Position numbers and translations under genes: made by a program
Notes under the pieces: generated by a model
The model's input: only the letters and a program-made list of their open reading frames with translations
What the model was told of the DNA's origin: nothing
Databases searched by the model: none
NCBI GenBank assembly: GCA_945863785.1
Contig: CAMBAQ010000113.1
Location: 1-6,256 of the forward strand
DNA from: Chthoniobacter flavus
GTDB taxonomy: Bacteria > Verrucomicrobiota > Verrucomicrobiia > Chthoniobacterales > Terrimicrobiaceae
DNA length: 6,256 bases
Direction of reading: 5' to 3'
In this document: one piece after another, positions 1 to 5,518 of the stretch
How the letters are laid out: every line of letters starts with the position of its first letter
How positions within the stretch are numbered: position 1 is the stretch's first letter

Positions 1-158
1 GGCGCATACTGGGGCTTCAGGTTATCGTCCGGTTCAACAGCGAAATTCGACTTCTTGAATCCAGCCACACTAGATGAATCAAGATTTTGAGAGATAGAGG
101 CTTGCCATTTTTCTAACGTGGAAAGCGATGCCGCAGCGGTGTAAATTCCCTCGATCAT
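1..158 (-). CDS. Flagellar basal-body rod protein of the FlgF/FlgG family, N-terminal fragment (runs off the left edge)
   Basis: The minus strand is open from an ATG at 158 to the window edge, giving 52 codons that begin MIEGIYTAAASLSTLEKWQA. This resembles the N-terminal helix of flagellar rod and hook proteins (FlgF, FlgG, FlgE): a short hydrophobic start, a glycine and aromatic residue, a small-residue-rich helix, then the signature around 'NLAN..T.GFK'. Here the signature reads SQNLDSSSVAGFKKSNF (residues 23-39), keeping NL and GFKK but losing the usual NN and T.G. These proteins are exported by the flagellar type III system and stack into the periplasmic rod; the N-terminal helix packs in the rod core. 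The divergence and the N-terminal form fit FlgF better than FlgG, but the fragment is too short to decide. No in-frame start lies just upstream, and no Shine-Dalgarno sequence is visible. Family confidence is good; the exact member is unknown. Confidence 0.72.
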   Translation of the reverse strand, partial: MIEGIYTAAASLSTLEKWQASISQNLDSSSVAGFKKSNFAVEPDDNLKPQYA

Positions 159-172
159 AGTGCGTTTTACAC

Positions 173-188
173 AGCATCGAACGTGCCA
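173..188 (-). promoter_or_regulatory. Sigma-54 (RpoN)-type -24/-12 promoter for the flagellar gene
   Basis: On the minus strand the sequence is TGGCACGTTCGATGCT. The consensus is TGGCAC, five bases, then TTGC followed by A or T; only the first T of the -12 block differs. GG (187-186) and GC (175-174) have the correct 10-base separation. Sigma-54 control of flagellar rod genes is known in several phyla, which fits the neighbour. Against it, a start about 12 bases beyond the GC would fall near 162, only some four bases before the ATG, so the transcript would be nearly leaderless. Confidence 0.5.
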
Positions 189-231
189 TCTCCTATTACC
201 TAGGGAAAATCGGGGGCTAATCGGAACCGGT

Positions 232-246
232 AGGCATATTTTGCCT
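232..246. repeat. Short inverted repeat in the divergent flagellar/thiH intergenic region
   Basis: AGGCA and TGCCT flank the five bases TATTT in the 189-base divergent spacer. It could be a small operator or chance. The spacer also holds an A6-GA-T6 tract at 295-308, which could bend DNA or act as an UP-like element. No thiamin pyrophosphate riboswitch core was found in the spacer on the plus strand. Confidence 0.25.
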
Positions 247-289
247 TCATCCCAAAACAAGCTCAAAGCTCCAGAGTGCGATTGATCTC

Positions 290-318
290 TTGCGAAAAAA
301 GATTTTTTGGGAATTAAT
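290..318 (+). promoter_or_regulatory. Possible weak sigma-70-type promoter for thiH-thiS
   Basis: TTGCGA (290-295) and ATTAAT (313-318) are 17 bases apart and each matches four of six consensus positions. They lie 30-58 bases before the thiH start, spanning the A6-GA-T6 tract. This is the best candidate seen in the spacer, but such a match is common by chance. Confidence 0.25.
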
Positions 319-347
319 GGCGCTCTAACAATTTTCGCACGTTCCAC

Positions 348-1463
348 ATGAGCTTTTCCAGTCAGTTTGATAAATCGCTTCGAGAGAAATCTCCGTTACT
401 TCGGGGATTTGAGCTTTTGCTTGATCCGATGGAAAACGGGGCGCTGGAATCTCTGGCCGCACGATCGAGCGCGGTGACGAGACGGCATTTTGGGAAGACG
501 ATGAGGCTTTTCGCGCCCCTGTATCTCTCCAATGAATGCATAAACTCCTGCACCTATTGTGGTTTTTCACGCGAAAACGCGATTCAGCGCGTGACATTGG
601 AGCTAGATCAAGTGGAGACCGAAGCCCGTCACCTGACCGCCGAGGGCTTTCGCAACATTCTCCTTGTCGCTGGGGAACATCCCAAATTTGTCTCCGGACC
701 CTATTTGAAAATGTGCATCGAGCGACTGCGCCCGTACATCCCCTCGCTTTCGATAGAAGTCGCGCCGATGGAGACAAACGACTACCTCCCCCTCGTAGGC
801 GCCGGAGCGGAAGGGCTTGTTGTTTATCAAGAGACCTACCATCGCGAGACCTATGCCCAAGCGCATGTGAATGGGCCAAAAAAAGATTTCGACTGGCGAC
901 TGGATTGCCCTGAACGCGGTCACGAAGCCGGCTTCCGCCGGATCGGCATCGGCGCACTTTTCGGGCTTTGGGATTGGAAGTTTGAGGCGATTGCCCTCGC
1001 TGCCCATTTGGAATACCTCCAAAAAGTCTGCTGGAAGTCTCAACTCACTGTCAGCCTGCCTCGCCTCCGCCCTGCCGCTGGCGAATACGAACCTCAGCAT
1101 CCGCTCGCCGACCGCGAATTCATTCAGCTGATCTGTGCGCTCCGGGTCACCTTTCCCACTGTGGGCATCGTTCTCAGCACACGGGAACCAGCCCCCCTGC
1201 GCGATTTACTGGCTCCCATGGGCATCACGATGATGAGTGCTGGTAGCCACACAGAACCGGGCGGGTACACCGGACAGGGCCGCGAAGCCCTGCATCTGAC
1301 CGTCAAAGGAAAAATCGTCCCGGATAGCGGCGGCGATGCGGCCACGGAGCAATTCTCGATCTCCGATGACCGCGATGCGCGCAGCATTGAAAATCTTCTC
1401 ACTCAACTCGGACTGGATCCCGTTTGGAAAGATTGGGACAGCGGCATATTGGGAGCGGCATGA
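348..1463 (+). CDS. thiH: 2-iminoacetate synthase ThiH (radical SAM tyrosine lyase)
   Basis: ThiH cleaves L-tyrosine with a 5'-deoxyadenosyl radical into p-cresol and dehydroglycine (2-iminoacetate), the C-N unit for the thiazole ring of thiamin; it acts in the cytoplasm with ThiG and thiocarboxylated ThiS. The 371-residue product is close to the usual length (about 370-380). The radical SAM CxxxCxxC motif is C64, C68, C71 (NECINSCTYCGFSREN). Further family signatures are LLVAGEHPK (105-113), VVYQETYHRETY (158-169), RRIGIGALFGLWDW (197-210), LPRLRP (237-242), LSTRE (276-280) and SAGSHTEPGGY (297-307). No frame break is seen. The ATG at 348 has no Shine-Dalgarno sequence; it was chosen because it gives the normal N-terminal length. 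The gene overlaps thiS by four bases (ATGA), so the two are surely cotranscribed. The usual partner thiG does not follow. Confidence 0.95.
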   Translation: MSFSSQFDKSLREKSPLLRGFELLLDPMENGALESLAARSSAVTRRHFGKTMRLFAPLYLSNECINSCTYCGFSRENAIQRVTLELDQVETEARHLTAEGFRNILLVAGEHPKFVSGPYLKMCIERLRPYIPSLSIEVAPMETNDYLPLVGAGAEGLVVYQETYHRETYAQAHVNGPKKDFDWRLDCPERGHEAGFRRIGIGALFGLWDWKFEAIALAAHLEYLQKVCWKSQLTVSLPRLRPAAGEYEPQHPLADREFIQLICALRVTFPTVGIVLSTREPAPLRDLLAPMGITMMSAGSHTEPGGYTGQGREALHLTVKGKIVPDSGGDAATEQFSISDDRDARSIENLLTQLGLDPVWKDWDSGILGAA

Positions 1464-1663
1464 TAGAGATTTTCATCAATGGAGAATCACGATCTCTACC
1501 GAGCGCTCACACAATCACCGATGTCGTGAGCGCATTGAGCCTCGTTCCCTCCATGATTCTCATCGAACACAATGGAAACGCGCTCCGGCGGAGCGACTGG
1601 CCGACAACTCTCGTAACGCACAACGATTGCCTGGAGATCCTGCAAGTCGCTGCCGGAGGTTGA
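1460..1663 (+). CDS. thiS: Sulfur carrier protein ThiS
   Basis: This small beta-grasp (ubiquitin-like) protein carries sulfur as a C-terminal thiocarboxylate for thiazole assembly. ThiF normally adenylates its terminal glycine, and ThiG uses the thiocarboxylate with the ThiH product. The 67 residues match the usual length of about 65-70. The start MIEIFINGES is the family's 'I.vNGe' strand, residues 34-40 (LIEHNGN) are the second conserved strand, and the chain ends in the diagnostic AAGG, with the stop straight after GG. The start ATG (1460) overlaps the thiH stop, and GGGAG at 1451-1455 sits four bases before it. This is the only clear ribosome binding site in the window. MoaD has the same fold and tail, but linkage to thiH and the short length favour ThiS. 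Confidence 0.93.
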   Translation: MIEIFINGESRSLPSAHTITDVVSALSLVPSMILIEHNGNALRRSDWPTTLVTHNDCLEILQVAAGG

Positions 1664-1670
1664 GGCGAAT

Positions 1671-1710
1671 TGTTACAGATTCTTAACATTTCAAGGATTC
1701 TCAAGAATCC
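1671..1710. repeat. Two inverted repeats in the thiS / metallophosphatase gap
   Basis: The 75-base gap holds TGTTA (1671-1675) facing TAACA (1684-1688), and then a perfect six-base stem GGATTC / GAATCC with loop TCAA (1695-1710). The second could be a small RNA hairpin ending the thi transcript, but no T-run follows it, so a classical intrinsic terminator is unlikely. Either could instead be a protein site. TTAACA at 1683-1688 looks like a -35 box, but no matching -10 is seen. Confidence 0.4.
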
Positions 1711-1738
1711 ACAGTCTGCGTGATTTTGTTTGCAACCA

Positions 1739-2527
1739 ATGACAAAACGCTACCGCACGGGCTGGATATCTGATGTGCATTTGGGAACGCGTGGCAGCAA
1801 AGCCGCAGCGCTACTCGAGTTCCTCAGAGACACCGAGTTTGAGAAACTCTACCTTGTTGGTGACTTGGTCGATATATGGGCTCTCCGACGCAGCATTTAC
1901 TGGCCGCAAGATCACAACGACGTCATTCAAAAACTGCTCCGCAAAGGCCGCAAGGGCACGGAGATCATCTACATTCCCGGCAACCACGACGAGTTCCTTT
2001 CGGGCTTCCATGGCAACTATGCCAGTGTGACACTTCAGAAAAATGCGATTCACACCACCGCCGATGGTCGCCGACTTCTCATCATGCACGGCCATGAACT
2101 CGACAACGTGGTTCAAAATCTCGGCTGGCTCGCCCACCTTGGGGATATTGGCTACGTCATGCTCATGCGCTGCAATGGTGTCGTGAATTTCTTCAGGCGC
2201 CTCATGGGGCTCGGACACTGGTCACTAAGCGCCTACGTGAAAGCGGAAGTGAAAAACGTCGTCAGCTTTATCGGAAAATTTGAACAGTCGATCGTCCGGT
2301 ATGCTCGCGACTACAAGGTCGATGGCGTTCTCTGCGGTCACATCCACACGGCCGCCGAGCGAGAATTCGAGGGCATCGCCTACTACAACTGTGGAGACTG
2401 GGTAGAAAGTTGCACGGCCATAGTGGAGGAATCCGATGGTCGGATGTCCCTCCTCCGTTTTGACCCTCATGCCGAAAGCACGAGTGTCTTGAACGAATCT
2501 CCCGAACCGATCCTTTTACTTGGATAA
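1739..2527 (+). CDS. LpxH-like metallophosphatase (probable UDP-2,3-diacylglucosamine diphosphatase)
   Basis: This is a calcineurin-like two-metal phosphoesterase most like the LpxH/UDP-2,3-diacylglucosamine hydrolase group. That group cleaves the pyrophosphate of UDP-2,3-diacylglucosamine to lipid X plus UMP at the inner face of the inner membrane, early in lipid A synthesis. All metal-ligand blocks are present in order over 262 residues: SDVHLG (D12, H14), GDLVDIW (D42), GNHDE (N82, H83), HGHE (H117, H119) and CGHIHTA (H201, H203). The stretch at about 127-165 is hydrophobic and basic, as expected for a lid that touches membrane lipid. The ATG at 1739 is preferred over an in-frame TTG at 1730 because it begins just before the core GWISDVH strand; neither has a Shine-Dalgarno sequence. 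The gene may read through from thiS, but no functional link is evident. The fold is certain; the substrate is inferred, since related phosphatases act on other substrates. Confidence 0.85.
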   Translation: MTKRYRTGWISDVHLGTRGSKAAALLEFLRDTEFEKLYLVGDLVDIWALRRSIYWPQDHNDVIQKLLRKGRKGTEIIYIPGNHDEFLSGFHGNYASVTLQKNAIHTTADGRRLLIMHGHELDNVVQNLGWLAHLGDIGYVMLMRCNGVVNFFRRLMGLGHWSLSAYVKAEVKNVVSFIGKFEQSIVRYARDYKVDGVLCGHIHTAAEREFEGIAYYNCGDWVESCTAIVEESDGRMSLLRFDPHAESTSVLNESPEPILLLG

Positions 2528-3454
2528 CTCGAGCATCCGGCGAACGGAACGCTCCGCCTTGCTGCGAACATTCTCTGGGATGTGGATCTGTGGCTCGAGC
2601 GTAGCGAGACAGTCGCGCAGCTTCTCGAGCGTGTTCATCTTCATGTAGCGGCAGTCGGCACAGGCGCATTGGTCGGTCGGACCAGCGATAAAGTTCTTCT
2701 GGGGCACCTCACGGCGCAGGCGATGAAGCATGCCACTTTCCGTGACAATGATGAAATTCTTCGCCGGATTATCCCGACAAAACGTTACCATTTTTTCTGT
2801 CGAACAAACCTCGTCAGCAAGCAACCGAACAGCGTGAGTGCACTCGGGATGAGCCACCACAACGGCATCCGGGTGCTCGGATTTAATGCGGTTCATGCTG
2901 TCGCGAGTGACCTCCACATGCACATAGCAACTGCCTCGCCAGAGATCCATTTTGCGACCAGTTTGCTCCATCACCCAAGCTCCGAGATTTTGATCAGGCA
3001 CAAAGAGGATATGACGATCCGGCGGGGCGGCCTCCACGATTTTCACGGCGTTGCCACTCGTCACGATCACATCGGCCAACGCCTTCACACCCGCACTACA
3101 ATTGATATAGGCGATGACGTAATAGTTTTTTTCACGATGCTCGACGAGGTAGTCGGCGAGCTTCTCGGCAGGACAGGAATCCGACAGCGAGCAACCAGCA
3201 TTGATGTCGGGGATAACAACGGTTTTTGACGGACTCAAAATCTTAGCCGTCTCACCCATGAAGTGAACCCCACAAAAAGCAATCACATCAGCGGAGGTTT
3301 CCGAGGCCTTGAAACTCAGGCCCAGCGAATCCCCAACAAAATCGGCGACTTCCTGGATCTCGGCAATCTGGTAGTTGTGAGCCAGAATTACGGCATTCCT
3401 CGCTCGCTTGAGTTCCTTAATTTCTGAAATGAGATCGTGGGATGCTGTCATCAT
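2516..3454 (-). CDS. nadA: Quinolinate synthase NadA
   Basis: NadA condenses iminoaspartate (from NadB) with dihydroxyacetone phosphate to quinolinate, the first committed step of de novo NAD synthesis, using a [4Fe-4S] cluster with three Cys ligands. The 312 residues fit the shorter NadA class. Conserved blocks are AVILAHNYQ (21-29), GDSLGLS (41-47), GVHFMGETAKILSP (62-75), GCSLSDSCPA (87-96), VTSGNAV (131-137), PDQNLG (153-158), CYVHVE (176-181), HPEC (202-205) and CADCRYMKMNTLEKL (265-279). By recalled alignment with E. coli NadA (C113, C200, C297), the cluster ligands are C88, C176 and C268. Translation starts at one of two adjacent ATGs (3454, 3451), without a Shine-Dalgarno sequence. 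nadB and nadC are not in the window. The 3' end overlaps the convergent metallophosphatase by 12 bases, and the 5' end diverges from the EF-hand gene. Confidence 0.96.
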   Translation of the reverse strand: MMTASHDLISEIKELKRARNAVILAHNYQIAEIQEVADFVGDSLGLSFKASETSADVIAFCGVHFMGETAKILSPSKTVVIPDINAGCSLSDSCPAEKLADYLVEHREKNYYVIAYINCSAGVKALADVIVTSGNAVKIVEAAPPDRHILFVPDQNLGAWVMEQTGRKMDLWRGSCYVHVEVTRDSMNRIKSEHPDAVVVAHPECTHAVRLLADEVCSTEKMVTFCRDNPAKNFIIVTESGMLHRLRREVPQKNFIAGPTDQCACADCRYMKMNTLEKLRDCLATLEPQIHIPENVRSKAERSVRRMLELSK

Positions 3455-3513
3455 GTCCCGAAAGATGCGCGATCAGGGGACCGCAATCAAGCACGGCATG
3501 ATTGACCTCGGGC

Positions 3514-3963
3514 ATGGAATTCCGTAATTCTCAGTCCGTGAAAAATCCACGCATTCTCCTCCTCGCCGGTATCCTCGCTCTTTCCGCTGCCTGCCAGACG
3601 ACACCTAAAACTTATGTCTCCACCTTTGATTCCGTGGATTTGAACAAAGACGGCCGCTTGTCTAAGGAAGAAGCGAATAATTACCTCGTTCTCGGGGTCT
3701 TTGACGTTCTGGACGACAACCACAACGGCGAACTAACCCTTATCGAAGCCTCCGCCGACAAGGATGCCACGATTGCTTCTGAGTTTAAAAAACGGGATAA
3801 AAATGGCGATAGCGTGATCACCCGCGCCGAAGCCCTAGATTTCGGTCTCAAACAAGGAATCGCGAGCAAGGTCTTCCCGCAGGTGGATACAAATAAAGAC
3901 GGCTATCTCTCGAAAAAAGAGGTCCATGTCTATTACGCCGCACGCGAAGACAACCCGTTCTGA
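3514..3963 (+). CDS. EF-hand calcium-binding lipoprotein, four EF loops
   Basis: This 149-residue exported protein has a short basic start, a hydrophobic stretch (RILLLAGILALSAAC, 13-27) and a cysteine at 27. This looks like a lipoprotein signal peptide, although the lipobox is imperfect (Ser rather than Leu at -3). Four 12-residue EF-hand loops follow: 42-53 (DLNKDGRLSKEE), 67-78 (DDNHNGELTLIE), 95-106 (DKNGDSVITRAE) and 125-136 (DTNKDGYLSKKE). Each has acidic or Asn residues at positions 1, 3 and 5 and Glu at 12; loop 3 has Ser rather than Gly at position 6. Spacing of 25-30 residues suits two EF-hand pairs. The likely role is calcium binding in the periplasm or at the outer membrane; the partner is unknown. 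The start is uncertain: ATG 3514, GTG 3538 (giving MKNPRILLLAG, a tighter signal peptide) or TTG 3502. No start has a Shine-Dalgarno sequence. The kinase gene begins 15 bases after the stop, so the two are probably one operon. Confidence 0.88.
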   Translation: MEFRNSQSVKNPRILLLAGILALSAACQTTPKTYVSTFDSVDLNKDGRLSKEEANNYLVLGVFDVLDDNHNGELTLIEASADKDATIASEFKKRDKNGDSVITRAEALDFGLKQGIASKVFPQVDTNKDGYLSKKEVHVYYAAREDNPF

Positions 3964-3978
3964 TTTCCTCATCCCCCC

Positions 3979-5334
3979 ATGGAATCGCCCATCGAACCGG
4001 CGCCCACACTTGGCAACCGCTACACCGTCGATAGGGAAATCGGATCCGGTGGTGGAGGTTCTGTTTATCTTGCGCATGACGCCGTTTTAAACCGATGGGT
4101 TGCCATCAAGCGAATCCATGACGACGGCGGCAACGCGAATATAGCTGCAGCGGTCCGCGAAGCCACCCAACTCGCCAGCCTCCAGCATCCCAATATCGTC
4201 ACCATCCACGACTTCTTCAAAAGTGGGGAAGACATGCTCGTGGTCATGGAACATATCTCTGGGCAAAATATCGATCAACTCGAGGGCCCCATGCCTGTCG
4301 ATTTTTTTGTGGATTTTGCGCACCAATGCTTGAACGCACTTGGCGCGGCTCATTCGGCGGAGATTGTGCATCGCGATATTAAGTCGGGGAATATCATGCT
4401 CGCACGACTGCCCTCCGGCGACTTTCAGGTCAAGCTACTCGACTTCGGCCTAGCAAAGGCACAACCCGAACCCATGCTTCAAACAATGGATCAGTCGGGC
4501 GCTGTTCTCGGATCCATTTTCACGATGGCTCCGGAGCAGTTTAACTGTCAACCGCTCGATCAGCGAACCGACCTCTATTCTCTAGGCTGCGTCTTTTATC
4601 AAGCACTCACAAAGGAGCGGCCCTTCAAGGGAAAAACGAGCCCGAGCGTCATTGCAGCTCATCTTCAAAACGACTTCATTCCCCTTTCCACTTTACGACC
4701 CGACGTGCCTAGCGGGCTTTGCTCTTGGGTCGAAAAACTATTTGCCTGTGATCCGTTACGCCGCCCGCCAAGCGCCAGCGCGGCAGCGGAAGCCCTAGCT
4801 CAAATACCGCTCACCCCCCCTCCTGCTCTGCGCCCCACTCTGCAACCTCCACCAACTCCAACCAAAAGCGCCAGCCTTTTTACGTCCGCGCGATTGGCGG
4901 TTGCCGCCCTTTCGCTCCTAGCCGTTCTCATTTTCGCAACCTTTGCACTCGATGGAAAACGGATCTTCGCGGGTCCACAAAAAAAGGAGACCGAGACCCA
5001 AAAAGCCCGCGACACATTCACCGCGAATGAACGGAGCGCGATCACTGCGATGGATGGAAAAGTGATCACTATTACTGGCACCATCGCCCAATTTGGTGAG
5101 GAGGACGCGCATCGCTTTTTGACCTTCGAAGGCAACACCAGTCGCGATGTGATGCTTTTTTTTGATACCAACATCGGCGAATTTCCTAAATTTCGGTTGG
5201 TCAAATTTGTGGGGCAGAAAATTCAAGCTAAGGGCAAGATTTGCCAAATCGACAAGAGATTAGTCTTAGCTATCTCTGCGATGAGCGATGTCGGTATAGC
5301 TCCTGCAGAAGCACCAACACCCAAGCCGGAATAA
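3979..5334 (+). CDS. Membrane Ser/Thr protein kinase (PknB-like) with an extracytoplasmic OB-fold-like domain
   Basis: This is a 451-residue Hanks-type kinase. The catalytic domain (about 15-275) has a glycine loop IGSGGGGSVY (21-30), VAIK with ATP-binding K44, E61 of helix C, catalytic HRDIKSGN (D133, N138), DFG (155-157), the APEQ activation-segment end (184-187), DLYSLG (198-203) and the late Arg (R262). All essential residues are present and it is an RD kinase, so it should be active. A proline-rich linker (278-296) leads to one membrane segment (about 305-324). The following C-terminal part (about 345-437) contains GKVITITGTIAQFG, VMLFFDTNIGEFP and VGQKIQAKGKICQIDKR, which I read as an OB-fold resembling the nucleic-acid/oligosaccharide-binding type. 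PASTA repeats, the commonest PknB sensor, are absent. The membrane order puts the kinase inside and the OB-like domain outside. It follows the EF-hand lipoprotein by 15 bases. The ATG has a pyrimidine-rich leader and no Shine-Dalgarno sequence. The kinase call is certain; the OB-fold call is moderate. Confidence 0.93.
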   Translation: MESPIEPAPTLGNRYTVDREIGSGGGGSVYLAHDAVLNRWVAIKRIHDDGGNANIAAAVREATQLASLQHPNIVTIHDFFKSGEDMLVVMEHISGQNIDQLEGPMPVDFFVDFAHQCLNALGAAHSAEIVHRDIKSGNIMLARLPSGDFQVKLLDFGLAKAQPEPMLQTMDQSGAVLGSIFTMAPEQFNCQPLDQRTDLYSLGCVFYQALTKERPFKGKTSPSVIAAHLQNDFIPLSTLRPDVPSGLCSWVEKLFACDPLRRPPSASAAAEALAQIPLTPPPALRPTLQPPPTPTKSASLFTSARLAVAALSLLAVLIFATFALDGKRIFAGPQKKETETQKARDTFTANERSAITAMDGKVITITGTIAQFGEEDAHRFLTFEGNTSRDVMLFFDTNIGEFPKFRLVKFVGQKIQAKGKICQIDKRLVLAISAMSDVGIAPAEAPTPKPE

Positions 5335-5356
5335 AAAACCTCCAGCTCCTTAAATA

Positions 5357-5391
5357 AGATTTTTAGCCCCTTGGCTGAAAATTTGAGTTTT
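5357..5391 (+). terminator. Intrinsic terminator after the EF-hand/kinase operon
   Basis: A 12-pair stem (5357-5368 with 5373-5384) encloses the four-base loop CCTT. The top is AGCC/GGCT and the lower part is A-T pairs with two G-T pairs. It lies 22 bases after the kinase stop and is followed by TTTT and a T/C-rich stretch to about 5403. The stem is AT-rich below its top, so it may be of modest strength. Confidence 0.65.
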
Positions 5392-5451
5392 CTTCCCTTT
5401 TTCTGAAATAAAACCCAGATTCCCAAACCTGCATGAATCTCCACATTTTCT

Positions 5452-5489
5452 CATCGGCATTAGCTGAAAGAACACCCACCGAGCCGATG
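5452..5489. repeat. Inverted repeat upstream of tgt
   Basis: CATCGGC (5452-5458) faces GCCGATG (5483-5489), a perfect seven-base match with a 24-base loop, ending 29 bases before the tgt ATG. It could be an operator or a leader hairpin. It does not match the preQ1 riboswitch pattern that I recall, so no riboswitch is claimed. No convincing promoter was seen in the 5335-5518 gap; the best is TTGAGT at 5383-5388 with a poor -10. Confidence 0.4.
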
Positions 5490-5518
5490 CCTCTTCAGAA
5501 AACCTGCCCCGTCTTCCT

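Noticed and set aside
77..188. Small minus-strand frame starting at an ATG next to AGGAG, overlapping the flagellar start
   Set aside because: The AGGAG touches the ATG with no spacing, the product is short and featureless, and the overlapping frame shows a clear flagellar signature.
295..308. A6-GA-T6 tract considered as a terminator
   Set aside because: It has no GC stem and no gene ends beside it on either strand; it is better read as an A/T tract within a promoter region.
159..347. TPP riboswitch upstream of thiH
   Set aside because: Neither the CTGAGA element nor the downstream ACCTGATC-like element is present on the plus strand.
325..957. Long minus-strand open frame (210 codons) opposite thiH
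   Set aside because: Arg/Ser-rich composition without any recognisable motif; it lies entirely opposite or just before a well-conserved thiH.
2582..3229. Plus-strand open frame (215 codons) opposite nadA
   Set aside because: It mirrors nadA codons, shows no domain-like pattern, and nadA has all family motifs in the other strand.
3495..3516. Direct repeat GGCATG (3495-3500 and 3511-3516) between nadA and the EF-hand gene
   Set aside because: Six bases twice in 22 is weak, and the second copy includes a start codon; not enough to call an operator.
5156..5163. Run of eight T in the kinase gene, a possible slippage site
   Set aside because: The frame continues coherently through a recognisable domain on both sides, and no useful alternative product is visible.
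5335..5518. preQ1 riboswitch upstream of tgt
   Set aside because: The region lacks the short GC stem, C-rich loop and A-rich tail arrangement of known preQ1 classes as far as I can judge by eye.
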